Below, piece by piece: positions 9,638-19,423 of a stretch of DNA of 64,000 nucleotides. Source of the stretch: Deinococcus hopiensis KR-140 (lineage in GTDB: Bacteria > Deinococcota > Deinococci > Deinococcales > Deinococcaceae); contig NZ_FWWU01000007.1 in the NCBI RefSeq assembly GCF_900176165.1, positions 62,001 through 126,000 of the forward strand. The letters run 5' to 3'. A program made the translations under genes and the position numbers. Within the stretch, counting starts at the first letter, position 1. Each line of letters starts with the position of its first letter. The notes beneath the pieces were generated by a model. The model saw only the letters and a list, made by a program, of their open reading frames with translations. It searched no databases and was not told where the DNA came from.

Positions 9638-12600
9638 TTAGGTCTGAGGGACGGTGTACCACCTGAGGAAATCTTCCTTCAATTCTGCTGGTAGCGTTCC
9701 ATACAGGCGGACAAGCAAAGCCCGCGCTTCTTCGATGTGCCGCTTTGCGCGTTCGGAATCGGCAGAGGCCAACTGAACAGCCAGGCTCTGCTGCAATTCA
9801 AGGGCAATAATGGGATCAATGCGGCCAGATCCAAGCAGCAGTTCCGCTTCGTCTATGGCGGATAGACCTTGTTCACACCGCAAGGCCAGCATTAGCGCTG
9901 TGGCCCTGAGCGTCGGCGTTGAGACAAGCCCAGCGGTGAGTGTGGGCGGACTGGTACGGTCCCCCCGCGAGAACCGCACTCGCGCGAGCAGCGCCGCCAA
10001 TCCCTCACGGATGCGTGGATTGAGCGAATCCCGCGAGTCCCACAAGACGTTCAGCCGCTGTTCAGCCTCAGCGCTATGTCCCGTCAGCCACTCATACCGA
10101 GCGAGTTCAAGTTCCATCTGAGATCTACTGAGACTCGCGCTTGTCGAAGCGACGAGGTGCTCAAGTTCGTTCAAAAGTGCCGGAACGGTTCTGGTATGGC
10201 CGATGAGCAACAGGGTTCTTACCTGATCGAATAAGGCATGCACCCTATTGCTGCTTTGCCCCAACTCTGTGGCAATGGTGTAGGCCTGCTGGTACGCTGC
10301 CAATGCTGCTCCCAGCCGTCCACGGAGGAGTTGAACATCCCCCAGGCGGTTTTGAAGCCGCCCTTCACCAGACCGGTCCCGAGCTTCGTGCACGAGGTCC
10401 AGGCCCTCGGATACCGCTTCCACAGCGGCGTCAAGTTGCCCGTCATCGCGCAATACCTGCACCAGGTTCGCGATGAACGACTTAGTCAGGTTAAGATCCC
10501 CCACCGCCCGCGCTTGCTGCATCGCCTCACGCATGTGGTCAATGGCGCTCTTCTGGTTACCGCTGAGCATGGCCAGACGAGCGGCAGTGTTATGCGACAC
10601 CGCCAGTCCTCTCCTGTCTCTGGCATCCTGCCAATTCGCCTGCGCTTCCTTATTGTACTCGGCTGCCTGCCGGTGATCATTGCGCTGAAGCGCGCAGTGG
10701 GCGAGGGAATCAAGCAGCCGTGCGCGAACCCCATAGGAGAGGTTTTCGTGCGCCAAACCTTCCAGAAAAAGCGGTTCGGCTGCAGCGAAATCAAGTTGCC
10801 GAACCCACGCTGTTCCCAAGCAGTGCAGCGCTTGCGCACGAAGTTCTGGAACCAGCCCTGGCTCAGATGCAGCCTGCGAAGCGCTCCTCATGGCCAGATC
10901 GTACCGTCCCGCCTGATCATGCAGAAGTGACCAACGGACCGAAACCTCAGCACGTTTCGCTGGTTCCCCGATTTGTGAGGCGAGCAGGTCAAGGTGGCCA
11001 AGTTCAACTTCACATGCTTCACGGTCATCCAGGATGCGCATCAGGTCTACGCGTGCCAGAGACCACACATAGGCCTGTTCCGGTTCGGGATTCGTTTCCA
11101 GCGCTCGCTCATACTGACGAAGCGCCTCACGGTAGGCATAGATGCGGGTGGCTTCCTGCGCCGCCCGAATGCGCCATATTCTGGCGGTCAGGTGTTCTCC
11201 AGCACTTTCAAAGTGGTCTGCGATGCGTGCCGGCTCAGCCTCGCGTTCTTGCAACACGTGTGCCAGGCGGCCGTGCAGCAGGCGGCGACGCTGTCCGCTG
11301 AGCTCTGCATGTACAGCGCGCCTGATCAGGTCATGTGAAAAACGGTATCCATCACCGTGCTCCATCCATATCTGTGCGGCCAGAAGGCTTTCAAGGGGCT
11401 CCAATGCATCCCACTCCGAGAGCGCAACGCTTGCCGACAGTTCGCGCAGGTGAAACACGTCGCCGCAGACGCTCGCAGCTTCCAGCAGGCGCCGCGCCGC
11501 TGCATTTAGGCGCTTCACCCGTCCGAGGACCACGTCCCGGACCTCAGGTGGAATTGGTAATTCAGCGTAATCCGAGGTGACCTCGTCGAAGGGCGACGTC
11601 CAAATGCCCTCCTCCTCACGAAGATGCCTGGTTTCAAACAGGTAACGCAGGGTTTCCAGGACGAACAAGGGGTTGCCGCCCGTCGCGGCATACAGCCGCT
11701 GGGAAAACAGGGGAGCAGCGTGTGAACCCGAGAGGGCCTGTACCAGTCGGTGCACTTCGTCTGAGTTCAGTCCTTGAAGTGCAATCCGGGCCACCAGCTT
11801 GTCGCGCTGGAGATCAAGAAGCATCGATTGCAGATCGTCACGCAGCAACGCTTCATCTCTGCGTGCGGTGGCCAGCAGGCGGGGAGGTTTGTGCGCTTGA
11901 GCGGCCCGGCGAACGAGGTGGGAGAGGACCTCCAAGGACGATTGGTCTATCCATTGCAAGTCGTCCCACACCAGCGCGCCATCAGGTCCAGCGATGGCCA
12001 TCAGGGCTTGTCCCAAGGCCTCAATAAACCGCGCTCGTCCTTCCGGAGCGTGCGGAAGTGGTGTAGGGAAGTCAGGTACCAAACGAGAAATTTCTGCCTG
12101 CAGCACTGGGGGAAGCTCGTCCAGCCTCGCTCGGCGCGAAGGTTCGTGTAATGCAGCGCGAATCGCTTCCGCGACCGGGTAGAGCGGCGTTGCCCGGGAG
12201 ACCTCATGCCCACGTAACACGGCGGGTGGACCAAAGGTGGTGGCGAACGCCAAGGCCAAGCGGGTCTTACCCACGCCAGGCTCACCAAGCAGCAACGTAA
12301 GCGTTGACTGCCCCTGTTCCAGAGACCGCCAGGCATCGTCACGTCCAATTAAGGGTGGAGACAGAGGAGGACCCTCAGGCAATGCCGGCAGCGCAGAAGG
12401 TCGAGGTGATTCCGTTCCAGCACGTTCTGCTTCTCGTACTGTTTCTGGCAGGGGTTCCAATCCCAATTCCCGCATCAGCAACGCCCGGAAAGTCTCAAAC
12501 CGTTGCAATCCCCGTTCACGCTCCCCCAGCGTGATATGCAGCCGAATAGCTGCCCGCTCATGCGCTTCTTGTAAGGGATCCTCCTGCAGGAGATCCAAGT

Positions 12601-13099
12601 AGAGGCGCAGGGCGCCGCGCAGGTCACTGCGATTTTCAAGTATTTCCGCTTGACGGCCCAAGAGCTCACGGCGCAGCGCGTTCAGGCTCTCCCGCTTGAA
12701 TGAAAGCCATTCATTGAATGTTTCAGCATCGTCCAGGTGATACCCATCCAGCAACGCCCCCTGAGGAAGTGCGAGCGCTTCGGAGATGTTTCCAGTCTCT
12801 GCGAGCCCCTTAAATGTAAGGACGTCCACCTCCACTCCAACGCGCAGGGCCACGCGCTCTTGTCCAACCTCAAGGATCTGGCCGAGCGCTGTGCGGCTGA
12901 TCAGGTAAAGTTCCTGGCGCAGGCTGTGCCGAGCACGTTTGGTCTCCAATGCAGACCACAACAGCTCTGCCAACCGGTCCCGAAGCGTCGCCCCCTCCAA
13001 CGCCAGGTAGGCCAGAAGGCCCAGCGATTTACGCGAAGGCCACCGTACCTCCTGACCCTCCAACATGATTTTCGGCACTCCCAGAAGTTGTACGTACAC
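9638..13099 (-). CDS. Large BTAD/AAA-ATPase/TPR transcriptional activator
   Basis: This 1153-residue regulator has an N-terminal winged helix as in SARP proteins (residues 1-90: YVQLLGVPKI, RWPSRKSLGLLAYLAL, then RHSLRQELYLI). The bacterial transcriptional activator domain (BTAD) spans about 95-225 and an NTPase domain about 250-520, with Walker A GEPGVGKT (272-279) and Walker B GALVWDD (374-380). A long helical TPR-like region fills the C-terminal half (about 600-1100). Proteins of this build bind DNA directly and use ATP and TPRs to sense an effector or partner; the targets are unknown. The gene stands alone. A broken paralogue lies at 20847-22036. Confidence 0.9.
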   Translation of the reverse strand: MYVQLLGVPKIMLEGQEVRWPSRKSLGLLAYLALEGATLRDRLAELLWSALETKRARHSLRQELYLISRTALGQILEVGQERVALRVGVEVDVLTFKGLAETGNISEALALPQGALLDGYHLDDAETFNEWLSFKRESLNALRRELLGRQAEILENRSDLRGALRLYLDLLQEDPLQEAHERAAIRLHITLGERERGLQRFETFRALLMRELGLEPLPETVREAERAGTESPRPSALPALPEGPPLSPPLIGRDDAWRSLEQGQSTLTLLLGEPGVGKTRLALAFATTFGPPAVLRGHEVSRATPLYPVAEAIRAALHEPSRRARLDELPPVLQAEISRLVPDFPTPLPHAPEGRARFIEALGQALMAIAGPDGALVWDDLQWIDQSSLEVLSHLVRRAAQAHKPPRLLATARRDEALLRDDLQSMLLDLQRDKLVARIALQGLNSDEVHRLVQALSGSHAAPLFSQRLYAATGGNPLFVLETLRYLFETRHLREEEGIWTSPFDEVTSDYAELPIPPEVRDVVLGRVKRLNAAARRLLEAASVCGDVFHLRELSASVALSEWDALEPLESLLAAQIWMEHGDGYRFSHDLIRRAVHAELSGQRRRLLHGRLAHVLQEREAEPARIADHFESAGEHLTARIWRIRAAQEATRIYAYREALRQYERALETNPEPEQAYVWSLARVDLMRILDDREACEVELGHLDLLASQIGEPAKRAEVSVRWSLLHDQAGRYDLAMRSASQAASEPGLVPELRAQALHCLGTAWVRQLDFAAAEPLFLEGLAHENLSYGVRARLLDSLAHCALQRNDHRQAAEYNKEAQANWQDARDRRGLAVSHNTAARLAMLSGNQKSAIDHMREAMQQARAVGDLNLTKSFIANLVQVLRDDGQLDAAVEAVSEGLDLVHEARDRSGEGRLQNRLGDVQLLRGRLGAALAAYQQAYTIATELGQSSNRVHALFDQVRTLLLIGHTRTVPALLNELEHLVASTSASLSRSQMELELARYEWLTGHSAEAEQRLNVLWDSRDSLNPRIREGLAALLARVRFSRGDRTSPPTLTAGLVSTPTLRATALMLALRCEQGLSAIDEAELLLGSGRIDPIIALELQQSLAVQLASADSERAKRHIEEARALLVRLYGTLPAELKEDFLRWYTVPQT

Positions 13100-13362
13100 G
13101 CCAACCTCATACTAACCGCAGAGCCTAGCCGCGCAATGAGCAAGTCCCAGAAACCCGCCACCTGAGAGCAGCCTGAGAAGTAGGCGCCCCTGGGTACCTG
13201 ATGGATAGCCGACCGTGCAGGAGGAAGGCATCTCAAAATAGCCATACAGCTATTGGAGTAGCATGCGCTGTATTTCTGCCGTTCTGTAGATGGCTCGGCC
13301 AAAGCCATGCAGGACCTTTTCTATGTCCAACGGATAACGCGTTCTCCTGGTCAGCCACAATA

Positions 13363-14300
13363 AGACCCTATCCGGAAGATTTTTTGAGAGGAGCAATGGG
13401 GGCGAGTTTGCGCCAGATGATGAGGCAAGCGGTCAATTCGACAAAGCCCAGATAGAGGTCTTGCCGCTTCTCCCAGCGCGTCTGGATGCGACGGAAACGG
13501 TTGAACCAACTGTGGCCCACCTCGACCACCCACCGCCGGGGTGGGTGTCGTTGTGGATCACCAGGAGCAGGAATGGGCGGAGCGGCCGTCGATTTCTTGG
13601 GGATATGCGCGAGCAGACCTTCATCCAGAGCCAGTTGACGACACGCCTGCGTGTCGTACCCACGGTCCAGGAGGAGATGGCGCTGTTCCTGCTCTCCTGG
13701 AGCAGGAACAGCAACGACGACAGCATCGAGGGCCTCACTCAGCATCTTGCTGTCATGACGCTTGGCACCACAGAGCACGACGGAGAGTGGAATGCCTTTC
13801 GCGTCGCTGAGGAGGGTACGTTTACACCCGGCCTTGCCCCGATCGGTGGGGTTGCTGCCCGTCGCTTCCGGGGCACCAGCGGCCCCCTTTTTCCCACCCT
13901 GGCCTTGACCATGCTCCCGTCGGCGGCTTGCCATTCCCAATCCATGCCCAGTTCCTGGTCGTACTCTTCGAGCACGAGGGCCCATGCCGCACGGAGGCAT
14001 TCGTGTTCCACCCAGGCACAGAACCGCTCGTGGACAGTCGATTTCGGACCGTACCGGCGGGGCAACTCGCTCCACTGACTGCCGGTTCGGGCCAACCAAA
14101 TCAGCCCGTTGAAGATTGAGCGGGCGTCCCTTGAGGGACGCCCGCTCTTTTTCCTGGGTGTGTTGATCACCAGCACTGGGCCCAGACGGACCCAAAGCTC
14201 GTCCGATACCTCCCAGAGCGTGTTCTGGTCATTGATCTGATCTTGGTGCGGTTGCGTCGTCACTGCCTCTCAGTAGACCAATATCTTCCGGATAGGCTCT
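13363..14300 (-). mobile_element. IS5-family element (IS427-like), apparently intact
   Basis: Inverted ends share CCTATCCGGAAGAT (left from 13363, right to 14300); the element is 938 bp. It carries one transposase in two overlapping frames joined by a slippery site. A small inverted-repeat element begins 2 bp beyond its right end. A dead fragment of the same transposase family is at 784-945. Confidence 0.85.
13368..14263 (-). CDS. IS5-family transposase, OrfA/OrfB joined by -1 frameshift
   Basis: OrfA starts at ATG 14263 and has the N-terminal IS5 text (WVRLGPVLVI, IFNGLIWLARTGSQWSELPR, DGSMVKARVG). OrfB continues one frame back with KAGCKRTLLSDAKGIPLSVV, LLLDRGYDTQACRQLA (second catalytic Asp) and RRWVVEVGHSWFNRFRR (Glu motif region). 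The overlap contains GGGAAAAAGGGG near 13882-13896. A -1 slip on A-AAA-AGG joins MVKARVGK to KGAAGAPEAT, the programmed arrangement known for the IS427 group. The second frame ends at 13368. No internal stop is seen in the fused product. Confidence 0.85.
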
Positions 14301-14302
14301 AA

Positions 14303-14414
14303 TACTACAGTTGCAGTTGCTCCAGGAACCTGTTGTTCAAGGGCTTTCTGTCACCAGTCACCTCCCGAGAATTCCCGTGTTTGAGAGACGGAATCGCCAA
14401 CTGCAACTGTAGTA
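14303..14414. repeat. 112-bp inverted-repeat element with perfect 17-bp ends
   Basis: It begins TACTACAGTTGCAGTTG and ends with the exact reverse complement CAACTGCAACTGTAGTA. CTAA occurs on both sides (14299-14302 and 14415-14418), a possible 4-bp target duplication, although the left copy overlaps the end of the IS5 element. It has no coding content and looks like a MITE. No second copy is seen in the window. Confidence 0.75.
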
Positions 14415-14534
14415 CTAAAGCTTCTTCCTGGATGCGGTGAGCTGATCTTACGGTGGAGGACCTGGGGAAGCAGAGCTGCAGCGCAGTGCCTATCTTTTTC
14501 CTGAGCGCCTCAATTATGAACTCTTACCTCTACT

Positions 14535-14653
14535 AGAGCATTGGGGAGAATGGAGCCGTGAGGGGTACCCCTCACGGCTCCATTCTCCCCAATGCTCATT
14601 CAGATTCGCTCGCTCTGCTGGGTTAAAAAGAAGTCCTCTTTGAAAAATGCTCC
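14535..14653. repeat. Inverted-repeat element R3, copy 2, with a perfect 62-bp palindrome
   Basis: The right part (GCTCGCTC, GGTTAAAAAGAAGTCCTCTTT, AAATGCTC) matches other R3 copies. The left half, 14536-14597, is a perfect palindrome of 2 x 31 bases with no loop: the arm runs from GAGCATTGGGGAGAATGG to the centre GGGGTACCCC and back. In R3 copy 3 only one arm is present, so this copy seems to have acquired the second arm by inverted duplication. Confidence 0.8.
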
Positions 14654-14723
14654 AGGCGTAATGGGGCAGTAGCGTTTGGCTCTAGCCACTGGGGGAGTGT
14701 GGCAATGCTTCAGTACTCCCTTC

Positions 14724-16931
14724 TCACTTCGGGATGGCGTCCATGTGGACTTCGATCAGGCTGATTGCCTTATCGGAGTGATTATTGTCTGTGGCCTCCA
14801 ACTGAACGATATAGTCGGTGGCTCCGCTGCCTCCGGGCAGAGCAGCGCTAGGAACGAACGTGTGCTCCACAACTTTGGGTAGAGAACTGCCCTGGGCCAC
14901 GACCACAGCCGTCCCAGGTTCACCCTTACGGCTTAATTTCAAAACGTAGCTGACTTTGTCTGCATCTGCATCGCTCAAGACCAGCTGTGCAGTGATGGAT
15001 TCTCCGAACTTGATGTTCGCGGGACGCTCCGGATGATTCTTGATGGCCAGAAGCGCCTGTGCTGGCGCATTGGTATTCGTCTTTTCGACCACATTCACAG
15101 TTGTTTGTGCACTGCCCACCTTATTGCTGGCATTAACGGCAGTCAACGTGATGGTACGGGGACCAGGTGTTTTAAAAGTAATGAAAGGAGCACCGCAATT
15201 GTTGACAGAGGAAATGATGTCCTTGGGTTCCGAACTGGTCCATTTTTCCCGGGTACAGTCGTTGAGACTCGATAGTCCCACCAGCGGCGCAGCCACGGAA
15301 CTGCCCTGCAAAGAAAACGTTTGGTTGCCGGTAGGCGACTGGATGCTGACGGTCGGAGCTGGTGCCTCGAACTTGACAATAGTGAGCGGCAAAGATTTTG
15401 TTGCCTTCAGTCCCTCGTGGTCAACAGCCGTGACAGTGATATTCCTCAATCCTTCCTGCTGAAAACGGTGGGAGATGCAGCCTTCAGGTGAGACGGTTTC
15501 GCCCAGGACATCCCTGTCCGAGGTGAAAAAGAACTTGAGCTTCTTGTCAGCTTCGTCGGGATCCGTCGCGAATACACACAAATCGACGATGTCATTTGTA
15601 TTCAGTGGGCCCGTAGGTGTCCCCTCACCAAATACAGGTTCCCGCTCAGCAGTAATTTTCGTCACCACAGGAGGATTGTTTTGCGCCATTGCCAGGTTGG
15701 CACACTTTGTAAAGATGTTGCCACCATACTGGAAGGCAGTGAAAATAAGGTCAATGGAAACGCCGGCGTTGGCTGCAGCGCACAAGTCTGCTTTCCAGAG
15801 GGGGACACTGGGATACTGGAACTTTAGATCCGCATATGCCCCTATATCAGCGTATGCGCCTGCCAGACCGTATAGCAGGAACTCGCCACGCACCGTTGGT
15901 CCTACCTGCAGGTTGGCATTCATTTGCCCTTCAAACGCTCCGGGAACGAGCTTAAAGTCCGGCCCACTCGAAAGATCGTGCCACGCGCCTTTCTTGTACT
16001 CGGTACCGGCCGCCGTGTTAAACGTCTGCGCAACATCAAAAGTCATGTCACCTTTAATCTGCCCACTGCTATCGAGTGAGATAATCAGTTTTGGTACTAT
16101 CACTACAGGTACAAAACCAATAGGAAATGAGATTGGCGTGAAGAAGTACTGATAGAGAGGCTTGCTTTCCTTGAATTTGTAGTTCCCGTGAGCGAATAAC
16201 TTGAGGTCCATGCTTTGGTCAAGACTCACCTTGGCCCGCACTGCGTTTCCCTCTTCTCCCCCAATATTTAAGTGGAGATCGAGTCCTAGGGCGAATTTGA
16301 CCTTGCCTTTTGTACCCACCTGGTCATTGGTAGTTTCAGGTTTTTCGTCACCATCATATAACACCTTGTCCAGCGAAATTGCCCAAGGCAACACCGTATT
16401 TGAATCAATAAGAGATTCAGCCGAGATTCCGCTCGAAGTAGTTACCATGGAAACGCCGTCCGACAACGGCTTAGAAGATTCCAAATCTTCAGGCTTGAGC
16501 TCGATTTTCATCTCAACCTGGCCCTTCTCAATGGCATCTTCGAGCTTTGCCTGCTCGGCATCTACAACGATCTGGCCAACTTCTTTACGAACTGCACGTA
16601 CTTTGACCAGATAACCATAAGGCGCGTTAGGTCCAGGTTCGCTGACGAGTACATTTCCTACGCCCAGGGCAGAAGTCTGGGGGGTGGCCTGGTAACGCAA
16701 CTCATACATCTTCACAGGTCCCGTGCCTACCGGCTTGAACTGGGTGAGGGCTGCCCGTGTGCCAGCGTCCATCACGCGGGCTTCCGGCTTAACGATCACG
16801 TCTGAGGTACTGGGAGGTGTAGGCGTTGTCGGGGTGGTAGGCGAGTTGGGGGGCGGGACGGTAGGACCGCTACAGGCTGTAAAGAGGAGCATGGCGCAGG
16901 TCAATACAGTGAACGACTTGAGTTTCAACAT
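14724..16931 (-). CDS. Large surface lipoprotein with Ig/PKD-like C-terminal repeats, function unknown
   Basis: This 735-residue protein starts at ATG 16931, behind AAGGAGATCTGAC; an upstream ATG at 16988 lacks such a site. A lipoprotein signal is clear: MLKLKSFTVLTCAMLLFTAC, with Cys20 as the lipid anchor. A Pro/Thr-rich tether (PTTPTTPTPP) follows, then about 350 residues rich in beta strands, then three domains of about 90 residues that look like Ig/cadherin/PKD folds (ITVTAVDHEGLKATKSLPLT, TITLTAVNASNKVGSAQTT, DYIVQLEATDNNH). It is likely exported and anchored, possibly in polymer or surface binding. There is no catalytic motif and no operon partner. Confidence 0.75.
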   Translation of the reverse strand: MLKLKSFTVLTCAMLLFTACSGPTVPPPNSPTTPTTPTPPSTSDVIVKPEARVMDAGTRAALTQFKPVGTGPVKMYELRYQATPQTSALGVGNVLVSEPGPNAPYGYLVKVRAVRKEVGQIVVDAEQAKLEDAIEKGQVEMKIELKPEDLESSKPLSDGVSMVTTSSGISAESLIDSNTVLPWAISLDKVLYDGDEKPETTNDQVGTKGKVKFALGLDLHLNIGGEEGNAVRAKVSLDQSMDLKLFAHGNYKFKESKPLYQYFFTPISFPIGFVPVVIVPKLIISLDSSGQIKGDMTFDVAQTFNTAAGTEYKKGAWHDLSSGPDFKLVPGAFEGQMNANLQVGPTVRGEFLLYGLAGAYADIGAYADLKFQYPSVPLWKADLCAAANAGVSIDLIFTAFQYGGNIFTKCANLAMAQNNPPVVTKITAEREPVFGEGTPTGPLNTNDIVDLCVFATDPDEADKKLKFFFTSDRDVLGETVSPEGCISHRFQQEGLRNITVTAVDHEGLKATKSLPLTIVKFEAPAPTVSIQSPTGNQTFSLQGSSVAAPLVGLSSLNDCTREKWTSSEPKDIISSVNNCGAPFITFKTPGPRTITLTAVNASNKVGSAQTTVNVVEKTNTNAPAQALLAIKNHPERPANIKFGESITAQLVLSDADADKVSYVLKLSRKGEPGTAVVVAQGSSLPKVVEHTFVPSAALPGGSGATDYIVQLEATDNNHSDKAISLIEVHMDAIPK

Positions 16932-17377
16932 GTCAGATCTCCTTAGAAACGGATTTGTGCAAGTGTGCTTCCGGTAACCTTCAGCCACGGAGAGAAGCGT
17001 AGTAAGGAGAGCGTCACGGACCCGTCATTGCTCAAAAAGACTGTCTCTGACGAAAATTTTGACTCTAAGGAGTCGCCCTTCTAACGGGTGTGTTGACCGA
17101 CAGGGCATAAGCACCCACCGCATGACATGGCGTTTCAGGGCTGGTCCTACGTGACCCTGGCCATGAACAGATCTGACCGTAAAGGTTCTTGCACACAAAG
17201 GCGCGCAGCGTAATCCCATAGAGATGGCTGAATTTGTACCCGCCTTGGACCTCGCCAAGCCTGGGTTTCACAGTTGCACCCAGACAGGGGCTGCCTCAAC
17301 CAGACCGTCCGCTCGCAGATGGATGGTCAAGGAAACACGCGCGTGGCTCAACTGACATCTTGCAGTTTTAGAAAAGG
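16932..17377. other. Intergenic, no gene assigned
   Basis: The ribosome site of the lipoprotein lies at the left edge. Minus-strand frames across 17025-17340 (text such as GYKFSHLYGITLRAFVCKNL) look like a decayed coding sequence with a stop after about 25 codons, but I could not place the family. Confidence 0.35.
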
Positions 17378-17439
17378 TCGTCTGGAACGCGCTTTTGGCC
17401 CCATAGAGGGGTGTGAATCCAAAAGGACAGCGTTCCAGA

Positions 17440-18414
17440 CGACTTTATTCTGACATCCTGCCCTGCTTTTTCCGCAAGCAGCACCGGGAATCCTTCGAGG
17501 TCTTTCTCGACCTGCTGCTGGATGGTTCCGGCAGATCTCTGCCAGAACGCGCTACGGTTAAATCCCCTCGGCCCTCAGCTGCTTTCTCAACCATGCGGGC
17601 TGGAACACCCGGCAGTTGTGCCGAGTCATGCGTCAGCATGCTCGAAAGACGTTGCAGGACCTGTGGCGACAGCAACCCCATCAGCGCCCCCGGCTGGAAC
17701 TGCTGGTGGGTCTCACCCATCTGGAAAAGACCGGCAAGTTCAGCGAACTTGCCGATGGGGTCCACACCTACCACAGCGTCCACGGCGTTCACTTGGTGGT
17801 GTTGTCCTTGTGCTGTGGGGAGCTTCGTCTACCCTGGGCTTTTCAAGTCTGGCGGGGGAAGGGTACCCCTTCCCCCGCACAACTCGCCCTGAAGTTGCTT
17901 CGAACCGTCCCTGTGACGTTGCTGAAGGGGAAACGTCGGCCTCGTCTGCACGCAGACGGGGGCTTTGAGCATGCCGAGTTCATTCGGGGCGTGCTGAATC
18001 GGGGCCTCGACATTGTGGTGGGGGTGCGTTGTACCTGGAAACTGGAGGATGGGCGGCAAGTCCGTCATCTGATGGTCCGCGGCAGCCTGCTCAGGCCCAC
18101 AGGGCTTGACCACGTGATGTGCATTTCCTGGGTGTGGCTCTACCGCAACAAGGCACCGGAACAACGTTTCGTGAGGTCCAATCTCGACCTGGGGGGCAAG
18201 TACCTGGCACGGGTGAAAAAGCGCCGCCCTGCGGATAGAAGCCTTTTTCAAGACGGTGAAGGGACGCTTCGGCCTTGAACGCTTCGCCCAGTACAGTCAG
18301 CAGGGAGTGTTGCGCTGGCGGTGTCTCTCGGGGATGGCCTTCCTCCTCTGTCATTTTCAGGACCTTGACCTGCCCATCGATACACCAGGAACGTGGCCTG
18401 ACTGGGGCGACTGA
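17440..18414 (+). pseudogene. IS4/IS701-like DDE transposase, frameshifted
   Basis: Pieces in different frames make a typical DDE protein: RKQHRESFEVFLDLLLDGSG (N-terminal), LCRVMRQHARKTLQDLWRQQ, LTHLEKTGKFSELADGVHTY, HADGGFEHAEFIRGVLNRG (catalytic Asp region), LARVKKRR, and then in another frame RIEAFFKTVKGRFGLERFAQ (Glu motif), ending PGTWPDWGD at 18414. Breaks lie near 17575 and 18230. At the second, an extra C in a CGCCGCCC run changes the frame just before the Glu motif, so the enzyme is dead. Confidence 0.75.
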
Positions 18415-18438
18415 GCGAGAACCGTACGGTTCTCGCTC
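18413..18438. terminator. Perfect 26-bp palindrome after the transposase
   Basis: GAGCGAGAACCGT followed by its exact complement, with no loop and no T-tract. It overlaps the transposase stop. It could act as a transcription stop or be part of the element end. Confidence 0.4.
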
Positions 18439-18701
18439 GTTCCAGAAGTGCGTCGTTAAGCACTTCAACTGGAGCGAGAGGCCCTCGATGCCTTCGACAA
18501 CGCACTTCCTCCTTTCACAACCTCAACTGCAGGATGTCAGTTATGGCTGCTGATGCCCTGACCCACCTTGGATCTCTGGAGAACACCTGCTCGCAATGAC
18601 GGGACCGTGACACTGCCCCTCCTACCTTGGGCACACCGGCAAACGGTGGTGCCTGGGTACCTATCACCGTTCGCTGCAAATATCCCTCAAGGAGCGTCAC
18701 C

Positions 18702-19160
18702 ATGTCCAAGCATTTTTTCCTCGTCACCCTCGTCACCCTGACCGCCCACTCCCTCACGCAGGCCCAGTCCATCGCTGCTGAGCCTCAGCAGTTTGTCGGT
18801 GTGTGGACACTCATCAATGCCGACCCGAAAGAAGCCCCTTCCCTCCTCACGATTCACGCCGACGGCACCTTCACGACTTCTCAAGTCGCGGGTGGGGGAA
18901 ATACGGCCATTCACGGCATATGGGTTCCTACCAGTGAGCGTAGCATGCGACTAACAGGCCGCTGGCTGGCGGGCGACAACAAAACGTTTAAATTCATCGG
19001 GACCGCAAAAATTACGGGAACGGTGGTGCTGAGCTCCAGCAACACGTTCAACGCACAGACCATTGTGGAGGGCTTTAACGCTGCGGGTCAGCCGTTGTTT
19101 AAAGTACCGAGCAGGGTTCGGGGACTGCGGGTAACTTTCGACGCAACCCCAAAAAATTGA
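18702..19160 (+). CDS. Small secreted protein of unknown function
   Basis: This 152-residue protein starts at ATG 18702 behind AAGGAGCGTCACC; the open frame extends further upstream without a site. Residues 1-22 (MSKHFFLVTLVTLTAHSLTQAQ) are a signal peptide with an AQA-like cleavage area. The mature part has the text FVGVWTLINAD, LLTIHADGTFTT, HGIWVPTSERSMRLTG and GLRVTFDATPKN, a beta-rich lipocalin-like layout seen in many small exported proteins. No partner or motif points to a function. Confidence 0.7.
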   Translation: MSKHFFLVTLVTLTAHSLTQAQSIAAEPQQFVGVWTLINADPKEAPSLLTIHADGTFTTSQVAGGGNTAIHGIWVPTSERSMRLTGRWLAGDNKTFKFIGTAKITGTVVLSSSNTFNAQTIVEGFNAAGQPLFKVPSRVRGLRVTFDATPKN

Positions 19161-19423
19161 CGTATGACCGCCCTACCCTCGTCAGGACTCAGAAGTTCGC
19201 ACGAGGGTGAGGTTATTTTCTGACGTTGACCAATGTTTCGGGCATTGACGTAACGCATGGCAAATAAGCTGTTCACCGCCCAGTTAGATTTTACGAGAAG
19301 CAGTTACGCTCTTCGGCAAATAAAATCAAAGTCCGCAACGTACACCCAAATAATTCACAGGGTCTAAATCCTCTGAGCTGCTGAATAAATCCAGCAAGTA
19401 GACTTCTTGAATCTAGGAGATTA

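Larger units (their letters stand above)
17378..18438 (+). mobile_element. Decayed IS4/IS701-like element
   Basis: It is bounded on the left by a hairpin, GTCGTCTGGAACGC pairing with GCGTTCCAGACGAC (17380-17441). On the right, 18413-18438 is a perfect 26-bp palindrome just after the transposase stop. The exact ends are uncertain. It contains one frame-broken transposase gene. Confidence 0.6.

Noticed and set aside
13363..14300. Two separate transposase genes in the IS5 element
   Set aside because: The frames overlap at an A-AAA-AGG slippery site and complement one another, so they are one frameshifted product.
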